From contig NZ_JALLIX010000009.1 in NCBI RefSeq assembly GCF_023242365.1, positions 116,066-180,065 on the forward strand: a stretch of DNA of 64,000 nucleotides. Direction: 5' to 3'. How positions within the stretch are numbered: position 1 is the stretch's first letter; each line of letters starts with the position of its first letter. The DNA comes from Pseudomonas sp. MWU13-2100 (GTDB taxonomy: Bacteria; Pseudomonadota; Gammaproteobacteria; Pseudomonadales; Pseudomonadaceae). A model generated the notes under the pieces. The model did not search any database. It was not told the DNA's origin and was given only the letters and a program-made list of their open reading frames with translations. A program made the translations under genes and the position numbers. Of the stretch, positions 27,038 to 35,376 are shown in pieces.

Positions 27038-30000
27038 TCAGGTGACGCCACTCAAGGCATTCAGGGTGAGCGTGTCGATCCGGGAGTCGCGCTCCTGGAC
27101 GGACAATGACTGGGTCTCTTGCTCGTAGGCCAGATACAGGAACCGGCACCAGAACGGCTGGGATTTCAGATAGCGGTGCAGGCCGTTCGCCTCCGGCGGC
27201 AGCGCTTCCATCTCTCGAACATAGTTGACCATCGCTTCAAGCTGGCTCTGGTCGAGTTGCACCCGCTCCGGGTAGAACCGCTCGTTGCACAGGTCGGGCA
27301 GTTCCAGGCGCTCGCCCAGCTGTTCCCAATAGGCCCGGTAGATCGCCGGATCGATGGTCTTGTCCCAGAACATCAGCAGGCGAAACTTGCCCTTCAACAA
27401 GCGCAGTATTCGGGCCCTGGCGGCAGATTTTTCGACCAGCGCAAGTGCCTGGTGGCAGAGTACCGCGAACTCGATTTCATTGAAGATCCGCAACCTCTCC
27501 ATCCCCTGCGCCGCTGCCGTGCGTTGCAGGAGGAACAGTTGCCGGCACAAGTCCGCACTGTCGGCCGCCGCCTCCATGATCCGCCAGACACGTTGCGTCA
27601 GGTTCCTGCGCGCACTGGAGAACTGCGGCTCATAGAACGTCGCCAGGGCACTCAGGCTTTCCAGGTACGCGAAGAATCCGCCAGCGTGCGGCTCGTCCCT
27701 GACGCATTGCCAGCATTCATTCTGACGCGTGCTCCGGTCCGCGGCCGCGCCCCAGGCCTCGATGCCGACGGGTGCGGAAAGCTCGGCCGAGGTGAGCCCG
27801 AAGGTAATACCCGCTGCCTTTTTTTCCCGCGTATACACCGACAGTTTGGTCACGGTGTCCGGCAGCAGCGGATTGCCTTCCAGGTTGACACCGCGGTTGA
27901 GCTGCAGCGGGGCCAACTGCACGGAATCGGGTACCTGCTGGATGCGGTTATGCGACAGGTCCAGGACCACCAGGTGCTTGAGGAAGAGCACACCCGAAGG
28001 CCAGGCATCGATCGCGGTCCGGCTCAGGTCCAGCGACTGCAAGTCCGTCAGGGCGGCAAAGTCGGGGAGCAGCTTCAGCGGGTTACCGCGCAAGTTCAGG
28101 TATTTCAATTGCCGCAGTCCCGCCAGCTGCAAGGCCCCCGCCGCCGTCAGGGTAATATGATTGCCCTCCAGGTCGAGCTCTTGCAGGCCGTGCATCTCAC
28201 CGATTTGATGGGGCAGGCGCTTCAGACCGGCGCCATACAGGCGCAGATGCTGCAAAGCCGGAAAGGCCCGCAGGAAAGCGCTCAGATAACTGATATCGAG
28301 GTTCATGTCACGAATCAACAACTGGGTCACGTGTGTGAACGGCACGCTGAGGATCGGCATCTGCTCGACGGAAAAGCCTTCGAGCAACAACACACCGCCC
28401 AGCACATTACGACTTTCCCAGCGCCAGCAACGGCGGATCCTGGAGGCCATTGCCTTGCGCATCCTGAGCGCCAGGTTGCGATCCTTGCCCTCGATTTGCG
28501 GGACATCGAGCCAGACTTCCAGGTCGCTGCGCAACCTGAGGTAGTCGTGCTCCAGAGCCTCGACCGCAACCCGTTGCTCCGCGCTCGTGCGCCCCAACGA
28601 CTGGAGCATGTCGAACAGCTCCTGGTTGGTCGCGCCGCGAAAGAGTCTTTTCAGCGTGCCGAACAACTCCACCGTCGGCAGACCCGGGCCGCGACCGCTC
28701 AGCTCGATCCCGAGCTGACCGCTGCGCTGGCGCACCAGGCGCCGTGGCAAGGCGGCCCAGGCATGGGCCGGGCGCAGGCCGAGGCGACGGCGCAGTTCCC
28801 CACGCTGGCGAATCGCCTGTTCGAAGAGCAGGCTTTTCAACTGGGCTCTTGAATCCTGGACGGCCCCCCTGGGCAGGCGCGCGGGCAAATCCTGGATCAC
28901 CCGTGACAGGGCCAGGAGCAGGTCGCTTTGCAGCGTCCCCCGGCGGGAGATCTGCTCGCCCTCGACCATGAACGCCTCATAACCGTCCACGGTCTTCACC
29001 ACCACCCGCCGTTTGCCGAGCTCGGCGCTGCCACTGCTGTCCAACAGGGGGCCGTCGATTGCCGCTTCGCGCAGTTCAACGCGCGCCTGGCTTGGCCAGC
29101 CCGGCAATTGCTTGAGCAACGGCAACAGGAACCGGTCGCTCTGGGCATTGCCCAGCGCGTCGGGACTCAGGCCGATAAGGACCCGGCTCAGGATCGCTTC
29201 CTCACGCCACCAGCGGGCTTCTTCGGCCAGCGCCAGCGGGATACGCCCGGTCTGGCGGATCAGCCTGCGTTGCCAGGCTTCGCTGTGTGCCAGGATCTCG
29301 TCGGCCACACCGCCCGGCAGGTCGGGGAAAGCCCGTTCGAGCGAACTCGTCAAAGGCTCCCCGACCCTGGCCCGCTGCCTGGACAGACCGTCGGCCAATA
29401 TCCGCCTGACTCGCCGGGCGTCACTCTCCAGGCCTCGTAGCAACGCACCGACCCACTGATCTTCGGACAACTCGGGGGTGACGGCCAGCCACAGGCGATC
29501 GGCCTCGCCGAGCGCCGTGAGTGCTGTTTTAAATAGCGCGGGCAACGCCTTCGCACGCCAGCTCAGCGCGTCGAGGTGCTGTTCGATATCCAGGCAGTCC
29601 CTGAAGTGCTGCATGACGGCGGTCAGCAAAGCCGGAGGCCGCCGATTGCAAAAAATCGTCTGCCGCAGCAGGTTGTCGGGCGTCGCGCTGATGCTCAGTA
29701 TCTGCCGGACCACGGGCTCGGCAAATGACTCGGCTTGCCCGCCCAGGCGACGAAACGCGGTCAGGCCATCCCAGCTCAGCGGATTTTCGAACTCATGCCA
29801 CCAGGCACTCGCGCCGTTATGCTCCAGGCTCGGCGTGTAGGCCCCCGGCAGATCGCCGGGGTTGATCCGCCAGTCCTCCGGCAATCCGCTGCTTTCAATC
29901 CGATACAGGCCCCCCTCGAGCATCAAGTAAGTGTTGCTGTCCTGCCGATAGCGGCCGGCCTCATCGGGCACCAGGGTCGCAGCCAGGGTGAGCGTCTCCT

Positions 30001-33000
30001 GGCAACGCTTGATCGGCAGGCGGATACGGCCGTCCCGGGTCCGTCGCTGTTCCAGCACGGCGGCGACCCGCTTGCGCAAGGCCTTGACGTCAGTAGCATC
30101 GGCCACGCCCAGCCGGCTCAGTTCGGGGGGCTTGAACAGCCCCGCCAACGCCCGATAGAAGTCGTCATGGGTCGCACTCGTGCGTACCTGCGGACACAGG
30201 CTCAGACCCAATTGCTCTTGCACCAGCAACTCGCCGGCCAGTTGTAGCCAGGTATCCGTATCGCGATTGGCGGCCCGGCGGTGATAGATCCCGTCCAGCA
30301 CCCGGCCCAGGCGGGTCAAGCCTTGCGCATCGGCCAGGGCGCGAGCCTGTTCGCCAGGCAGTTCGGCACTCGCCAGGAAGCGCTCGCGTTGTCGCGAATC
30401 CAGCGGCATACGCCGCAGATGCTCGGCGATCCGCGCCAGCGACACTGCCGGGTACAGCCCCTGGAGCTTGAGCACCAGCGGCGGCAGGGACGGCGCGATC
30501 AGTGACAAGTAATGCCGGGCCGGCGCCCGCGAGGTCGAGCGGGCCAGGCCATCATGGACGCTGAGCATCTCGAACAACGCGGGCCGCTCGAGCCGGGCCA
30601 GGGCCTTGATCTGCTGCCTTATGCTCTTGTTCCACTGACGCCGGACAAAGGGCTCGAAGCGGCCCTTGAGTGGACAGTCGTCGGGCAACAGGCTGAGGAT
30701 CAGTGCCTGCACCCCCTCTTCATGGGCGAGCACATCAGCAATCGGCTGCGGGTCGGCGAGGTGCTCGACATAACCGCCCTCCTCCAGCCGTCGAATCGCC
30801 ACCTTGTACTCGAAGTCCGCCGGTTGCGCCTTTCGACCATGAACCTCCAGCAACTCGCCCTCGGGCCCGTGGATAAACAGCCCGACCGTTTCCGGCCAAT
30901 CGGGCAGCCGTGGTAGCAGACAGAACAGCACACGCTCGGCCTCCACCGGCAAACTCAGTCGCGCATCGCTGCTGGCGATCAGCGCGTCGAGGCCGGCGTC
31001 GATCTGCCGGCGCCGCACGGCCTCGACCAGGGACGCCGGTGGCAAGCCACCCGCCCAGAGCGTCTGGAGCGCCTGGCGGTCGATGCCGCTGATGTGCAAC
31101 AGCACCTCGGCCTCTTCGCCAGTTCCCTGGCCGATCATCCGCGCCAACCAGCCGGCATCGCTCAGGCCAGCACTGTCATCCAGGTCCGCCAGCCAGTGCC
31201 GCGCCTGCGGGTCATAGAGCATCGGTGGACGAAATCCCGCCGCGTCGGGCCTGACCGCCACATAACGCTTGAGCGCGGCATCGTATTCCAAGCGGATCTG
31301 CAGCGAACAGTCGCGCTCGCGCACCTCGCCGAACAGCAGACCGCCCTCTTCGAAAAGCCCCCGCTCATCCGCGACAAAGCGCTCCGCCAGTCCCGTGACG
31401 GAGACGGCATAGCCGCTCAGGTCGATCTTCCAGAGCGGCTCCGTCCCTGGGCCCTGGGTCACCTTGCGCCAACGCCCGATTTCCAGAGACAACGCCTGGA
31501 AACGCCGCTCCACGGCGCGCCCCGCAGCCCCCAGCAGGCTCCCGCTCAGGATCATCGTGCCGAGACTGGCCAGGGCCTGGCCCAGCGCCTTCGGCCGGCC
31601 CTGGAAAGTCGCCAGGATACCGTCGGCCAACTCCAGCCCCATTTGCGCGAACATCAGCGTCGCCACCACCCGCCCCAGGACCCCGAAGCCACCCGGAACC
31701 GGCAACATCAGGACATTGAGCAACAGGTGCATGACGGCGAGAACGCCCCCCTTGACGGCTTGCAGATCGTGCTCGGTCTTGGACGCCGCGATCGCCTGGG
31801 TATTCAAGCGAAACCGCCAGGCGTAGAACTCCGCCAAGGCCTGGCCGGGGCTGAAATCGGTACTCGTCTTGCCATACTCGAAGATCAGCTCGTCGATGCC
31901 CTCCCCCGACCAGAACCACTCGTAGACGTCGGCAAAAGTCGAGGTCCAGGTGACCGTCCTGGGCTTGCGGTGCGCCTGGATCCAGTGCCAGAACTGATGC
32001 TGCTGCTTGAACGCCAATGACGAGATCAACCAGTGGAGTCGCTTGTGCGCGCTGTCTTTTTGCAATTGCGCCTTGAAATCCTCTTCGAACGCCGCTCTTG
32101 AGCGGTGATAGCGCAAGGCTCCCTCCGGACGGTCGACACAGTAGCTGTAGAGCCCCTGGTGCCCGACGACCTCGAAGATCAGCAGCGGCAGGTAAATGAC
32201 TTGCAGGGGCTCATGCTCGATATCGAAGAGGTGCAGCAGTTCGCTCTCGATGGATTCCAGTACCCGGTCCAGGCGGACCTTCAGACCACCGGGCAAACGC
32301 AACGCGACATAACTGCCCTTGAGCCGGGGACGGACCGTCGACAGCTCGTCCCTGAGGGTGACAAAGGCGCTGTAGCTCAGGCCCGTGGTGGCCGACTGGC
32401 GGACCGAGTCATACACGCCGAAGCCGATCTCGGCCCCGGTGAAGGCCTGCATGGACCGATCCAGCGGCCCGTCGGCGCGCATCGCCCGCTCGACATGGGG
32501 CTTGAGCGCGGCCCCCAGATTGAGCTCGCGGACGATCTCGACAAATTGCTCGGTCGAGAGCAGCCAGCGTCGATCGTTGATATCGACCTTCTTGTCGAAG
32601 GAAATCCAGCGCCGCTTGAGGTTGGCGTAGTGGGTGTCGGAAAAGGCGAAGTTCAGGCACGCGGCCTGCCACAGAGTCATGGTCGAGACGGTCAGCGTGC
32701 CGATCCGCCGCTCGAAGCTCTCCACCTCGCCCTTGGGTGGGGGAACCTGCGCCTGCGCGTCGATCACGGTATGCAGATAGGTAGTGTGCGGGTCGAGGTC
32801 CAGGCCCGAGACCTGTTTCAGACGTTCGCGCAGCGCTGCCAGGCCGGCGGCCTCGAAGGCAGAGACAACCTTTTCGCTCTCCTCGTCGAGTGCCGACCTG
32901 GCCGTCATCAGTAGGCGGTAGCGCCCCAGCCAACTGCGCTGTTCGGCTTCATGCAACGGTCCCATGGCCGCCTTGAACGAGATTGCCAGTTGCTCGACGA

Positions 33001-33154
33001 CCTGCTGCCGCGCCCAGCTCTGCTCGCTGTGCAGCAGCTCCGCGTCGCGCCGCAGAAAAGCCGACAACAAGGGGTCGTCGACCTCGGCGGGGTCTGGCGA
33101 CGGGGCTTCGTCAGCGCTGTCGATATCCGTACTCTGTTCAACCGATCGGTTCAT
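27038..33154 (-). CDS. Giant LRR protein with NEL-like domain, first of tandem pair
   Basis: A 2038-residue paralogue of the next gene. They share the N-terminal motifs SWARQQV, AEQRSW and DLDPHTTYLHT. It has a hydrophobic segment at about 475-551 (VPGGFGVLGRVVATLMFAQM). Leucine-rich repeats at about 1585-1780 include LPHQIGEMHGLQELDLEGN and LKHLVVLDLSHNRIQQVPD. A NEL-like domain runs from about 1788 to 2038. In the NEL catalytic loop (LFLLQRTAAAQGMERLRIFN) the expected Cys is Gln and the Asp is Met. AGGAAGG lies eight bases before the ATG. The next gene starts 113 bases downstream, so both are probably co-transcribed. The effector role is inferred. No chaperone or secretion gene is in the window. 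Confidence 0.75.
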   Translation of the reverse strand: MNRSVEQSTDIDSADEAPSPDPAEVDDPLLSAFLRRDAELLHSEQSWARQQVVEQLAISFKAAMGPLHEAEQRSWLGRYRLLMTARSALDEESEKVVSAFEAAGLAALRERLKQVSGLDLDPHTTYLHTVIDAQAQVPPPKGEVESFERRIGTLTVSTMTLWQAACLNFAFSDTHYANLKRRWISFDKKVDINDRRWLLSTEQFVEIVRELNLGAALKPHVERAMRADGPLDRSMQAFTGAEIGFGVYDSVRQSATTGLSYSAFVTLRDELSTVRPRLKGSYVALRLPGGLKVRLDRVLESIESELLHLFDIEHEPLQVIYLPLLIFEVVGHQGLYSYCVDRPEGALRYHRSRAAFEEDFKAQLQKDSAHKRLHWLISSLAFKQQHQFWHWIQAHRKPRTVTWTSTFADVYEWFWSGEGIDELIFEYGKTSTDFSPGQALAEFYAWRFRLNTQAIAASKTEHDLQAVKGGVLAVMHLLLNVLMLPVPGGFGVLGRVVATLMFAQMGLELADGILATFQGRPKALGQALASLGTMILSGSLLGAAGRAVERRFQALSLEIGRWRKVTQGPGTEPLWKIDLSGYAVSVTGLAERFVADERGLFEEGGLLFGEVRERDCSLQIRLEYDAALKRYVAVRPDAAGFRPPMLYDPQARHWLADLDDSAGLSDAGWLARMIGQGTGEEAEVLLHISGIDRQALQTLWAGGLPPASLVEAVRRRQIDAGLDALIASSDARLSLPVEAERVLFCLLPRLPDWPETVGLFIHGPEGELLEVHGRKAQPADFEYKVAIRRLEEGGYVEHLADPQPIADVLAHEEGVQALILSLLPDDCPLKGRFEPFVRRQWNKSIRQQIKALARLERPALFEMLSVHDGLARSTSRAPARHYLSLIAPSLPPLVLKLQGLYPAVSLARIAEHLRRMPLDSRQRERFLASAELPGEQARALADAQGLTRLGRVLDGIYHRRAANRDTDTWLQLAGELLVQEQLGLSLCPQVRTSATHDDFYRALAGLFKPPELSRLGVADATDVKALRKRVAAVLEQRRTRDGRIRLPIKRCQETLTLAATLVPDEAGRYRQDSNTYLMLEGGLYRIESSGLPEDWRINPGDLPGAYTPSLEHNGASAWWHEFENPLSWDGLTAFRRLGGQAESFAEPVVRQILSISATPDNLLRQTIFCNRRPPALLTAVMQHFRDCLDIEQHLDALSWRAKALPALFKTALTALGEADRLWLAVTPELSEDQWVGALLRGLESDARRVRRILADGLSRQRARVGEPLTSSLERAFPDLPGGVADEILAHSEAWQRRLIRQTGRIPLALAEEARWWREEAILSRVLIGLSPDALGNAQSDRFLLPLLKQLPGWPSQARVELREAAIDGPLLDSSGSAELGKRRVVVKTVDGYEAFMVEGEQISRRGTLQSDLLLALSRVIQDLPARLPRGAVQDSRAQLKSLLFEQAIRQRGELRRRLGLRPAHAWAALPRRLVRQRSGQLGIELSGRGPGLPTVELFGTLKRLFRGATNQELFDMLQSLGRTSAEQRVAVEALEHDYLRLRSDLEVWLDVPQIEGKDRNLALRMRKAMASRIRRCWRWESRNVLGGVLLLEGFSVEQMPILSVPFTHVTQLLIRDMNLDISYLSAFLRAFPALQHLRLYGAGLKRLPHQIGEMHGLQELDLEGNHITLTAAGALQLAGLRQLKYLNLRGNPLKLLPDFAALTDLQSLDLSRTAIDAWPSGVLFLKHLVVLDLSHNRIQQVPDSVQLAPLQLNRGVNLEGNPLLPDTVTKLSVYTREKKAAGITFGLTSAELSAPVGIEAWGAAADRSTRQNECWQCVRDEPHAGGFFAYLESLSALATFYEPQFSSARRNLTQRVWRIMEAAADSADLCRQLFLLQRTAAAQGMERLRIFNEIEFAVLCHQALALVEKSAARARILRLLKGKFRLLMFWDKTIDPAIYRAYWEQLGERLELPDLCNERFYPERVQLDQSQLEAMVNYVREMEALPPEANGLHRYLKSQPFWCRFLYLAYEQETQSLSVQERDSRIDTLTLNALSGVT

Positions 33155-33216
33155 GGCATGGCCTTCCTGATACGCCGTGGAAAGCGTCAGGTTATCCAGC
33201 CATTGATCCGCGACTG

Positions 33217-33228
33217 ATCTATATAGAT
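33217..33228 (-). promoter_or_regulatory. AT-rich palindrome upstream of the giant genes
   Basis: ATCTATATAGAT is a perfect 12-base palindrome about 65 bases before the first giant gene. On the minus strand TATATAGAT could serve as a -10 region, though no clear -35 was found. It is the only AT-rich spot between the transporter stop and the toxin start. Confidence 0.35.
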
Positions 33229-33254
33229 GTGGCGTGCCTTTTGCCTGACGCCGC

Positions 33255-34157
33255 TCAGGCCACCCTGGCGGGTATCGGCCGCGCTGCTGTCCCCGGTTTG
33301 CGGAACACCAGGACGTTGCCCGCCATCACCGCCACCAGCCCGAGCAGGGCCGGCGCACTCCAGTGATAACCCTCGGCATAGGCCGAGACATTCAACGCCA
33401 CCAGCGGAAACAGCACCGTGCAGTAGGCGGCGCGTTCCGGGCCCATGCGCCCGACCAGGGTCAGGTAAGCGGTGAAGCCGATCACCGAGCCCGGAATCAC
33501 CAGGTACAGCAGCGAGCCGATATACCGCGTGTTCCATTCCATGGCGAAGGGGATGCCCTGGACCAGGCAGTAGGCGGCGAGCATCGTCGCACCGTAGAGC
33601 ATGCCCCAGGCGTTGGTGGTCAGGGGCTTGAGCCCGGCCTTCTGTTGCAGGCTGGAGAGCAGGTTGCCGGCCGAAAAGCACATCGTGCCGAGCAAGGCCA
33701 GCCCCAGGCCCAGCAGCGTGTGCGGGCCGGCGGTGTGCCCGGAGAGTTCCGGCCAGAACAACAGGCCCAGGCCGAGCAGACCGAGGGCCCCACCCATCAG
33801 CACATTACGGGCAATTTTCTGCTTGAAGAACACCCGGGCGTTCAGGGCATTCCACAAGGTCGCGGTGGAAAACACCACCGCCACCAAACCGCTGGGCACC
33901 CACTGGCTGGCCGTGAGGAAACACATGAAATTCAGGCAGAACAGGCACAGGCCCTGGGCCAGGCAGATCAGGTGACCGCGGCGGTTCATCGGTTGCAGGC
34001 GGCGGCTGAGCAGCAGCAGGACGAACAGCACCAGCGCCGCCAGGCCGAAGCGATAGACGATGGAGACCGGAATCGCCACCACCCCCAGCTGCAGTTTCAG
34101 GGCGATCCAGGTGGTGCCCCAGATCAATACGGTCAGCAGGTACAGAAACAGGTTCAT
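33255..34157 (-). CDS. EamA/DMT-superfamily inner-membrane transporter
   Basis: A 300-residue protein with ten predicted membrane helices forming two EamA repeats (for example LLTVLIWGTTWIALKLQLG and LVIPGSVIGFTAYLTLVGRM). It probably exports a metabolite or amino acid, but the substrate is not evident. ATG 34157 (MNLFLYLL) has GGAG upstream. The longer frame from 34343 is rich in Arg and Ala and lacks coding character. It diverges from the AraC regulator at 34295, its likely controller. The last residues (RPIPARVA) are a charged tail. Confidence 0.88.
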   Translation of the reverse strand: MNLFLYLLTVLIWGTTWIALKLQLGVVAIPVSIVYRFGLAALVLFVLLLLSRRLQPMNRRGHLICLAQGLCLFCLNFMCFLTASQWVPSGLVAVVFSTATLWNALNARVFFKQKIARNVLMGGALGLLGLGLLFWPELSGHTAGPHTLLGLGLALLGTMCFSAGNLLSSLQQKAGLKPLTTNAWGMLYGATMLAAYCLVQGIPFAMEWNTRYIGSLLYLVIPGSVIGFTAYLTLVGRMGPERAAYCTVLFPLVALNVSAYAEGYHWSAPALLGLVAVMAGNVLVFRKPGTAARPIPARVA

Positions 34158-34294
34158 GAGGCGGACTCCGGAAGACAGGCCCCAGTGTCGACGGGTTGGC
34201 GGGGCTCGCGCTTGCAAAAACTTGCGCTTTTGTCGGCGCCGGGCTGTCAGGGCCCGGTCTAGGGAGTAGGATGCAAAGCGTTGGAGAACTGACC

Positions 34295-35170
34295 ATGCCC
34301 GCACTGGATACCCTGCAAGTCTTTCAAGCGCTGAGCCGCTCACCCAATTCGCGCCTGGAACACAGCGCGCAGCTCGGTGACGGCCTGGCCGCGGCCTTGT
34401 GGAGCAACCACCACGACGCCCAGGACTATGAGGCGCCCGGTCACCACACCCTGTCCTGCTATATCGCCGGCGGCACCGGGACCTTTCGCCGTGATCGCCC
34501 GGACACCAAGGGCGGCCCGGACAAGCTCTGCATCCTGCCCGCCGAGCACCAGTCCGGTTGGGTGATCAATGGCAGTATCCGCCTGGCTCACTTGTACTTC
34601 AGTGCGCAACAGTTCGCGGTCGGTTGCGTGACGCTGCTGGACCGCGAGCCGCGTGAGTTGCAATTGCAGGAACATACCTTTCTCGACGATCCGCAACAGG
34701 CCCGGCGTTTTCGCCAACTGATCGGCCTGAACTGGGACGAACCGGGGGAGCGCCTGCTCAGTAGCAGCCTGGCCCACGAGTTGCTCGGCCATACCTTGCT
34801 CAATCAGGTGGGCATGCGCCAGGGCTTGCGCTTGAAAGGCGGCTTGGCGGCGCATCAGCGGCGCTTGCTGGTGGAGTACATCGACAGCCGCCTGGACCAA
34901 CCGTTGAGCCTGGGCGAGTTGGCCGGGTTGTGCGCGCTATCGGAATATCACTTTGCGCGGATGTTTCGTACCAGCTTCGGCCTGCCACCCCATCAGTATG
35001 TGCTGGCACGGCGCCTGGAGCGGGCGCGGGTGCTGCTGCGAGGCACTGTGCAGCCCCTTGGCGAGGTTGCCCTGGCGTGCGGATTTGCCAGTGCCAGTCA
35101 TTTCGCCAACCGCTTCCGCCAGGTCCTGGGCGCCACGCCCGGCGAATACCGGCAAGCCTTCACCCACTAA
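34295..35170 (+). CDS. AraC-family transcriptional regulator
   Basis: A 291-residue regulator. The C-terminal AraC double HTH spans about 190-285 (LAGLCALSEYHFARMFRTSF and EVALACGFASASHFANRFRQ), with the signature G-F-x-S-x-SHFxxxFrxxxGxtPxxYR. The N-terminal part is a cupin-like sensor (GHHTLSCYIAGGTGTFRR). ATG 34295 has GGAG eight bases upstream; ATG 34271, also with GGAG, would add eight residues and cannot be excluded. It is divergent from the EamA transporter and likely controls it. Confidence 0.88.
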   Translation: MPALDTLQVFQALSRSPNSRLEHSAQLGDGLAAALWSNHHDAQDYEAPGHHTLSCYIAGGTGTFRRDRPDTKGGPDKLCILPAEHQSGWVINGSIRLAHLYFSAQQFAVGCVTLLDREPRELQLQEHTFLDDPQQARRFRQLIGLNWDEPGERLLSSSLAHELLGHTLLNQVGMRQGLRLKGGLAAHQRRLLVEYIDSRLDQPLSLGELAGLCALSEYHFARMFRTSFGLPPHQYVLARRLERARVLLRGTVQPLGEVALACGFASASHFANRFRQVLGATPGEYRQAFTH

Positions 35171-35188
35171 AGCCAGGCCCCCCCCCTG

Positions 35189-35273
35189 TGGCTACCCCAC
35201 TCCTATGGCTACCCCACTCCTCTGGCTACCCCACTCCTCTGGCTACCCCACTCCCGTGGCTACACCACTCCTG
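35189..35273. repeat. 17-bp tandem repeat, five units
   Basis: Five head-to-tail units of TGGCTACCCCACTCCTC type start at 35189, 35206, 35223, 35240 and 35257. The units differ only at the last two bases, except for one C-to-A change in the fifth. The array runs directly into a REP element, whose first bases share the TGTGG step. Confidence 0.95.
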
Positions 35274-35345
35274 TGGGAGCGGAGCTTGCCCGCGAAGAGG
35301 CCCTTGAGACCGCCAAAAACTTCGCGGGCAAGCTCCGCTCCCACA
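35272..35345. repeat. REP palindrome next to the 17-bp repeats
   Basis: Arms TGTGGGAGCGGAGCTTGCCC and the complement ending GCTCCGCTCCCACA, between the convergent AraC and dacB genes. Confidence 0.9.
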
Positions 35346-35376
35346 AGTTATGCGGTGCTTTCAATAGCCTGTTTTC

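Noticed and set aside
27119..28852. 577-codon plus-strand open frame opposite the giant gene
   Set aside because: It is an antisense shadow in GC-rich DNA: it lies wholly inside the 2038-aa gene and has Gln/Arg-rich shadow composition with no domain pattern.
35189..35273. CRISPR-like array
   Set aside because: The units are contiguous 17-mers with no spacers, so it is a tandem repeat and not a CRISPR.
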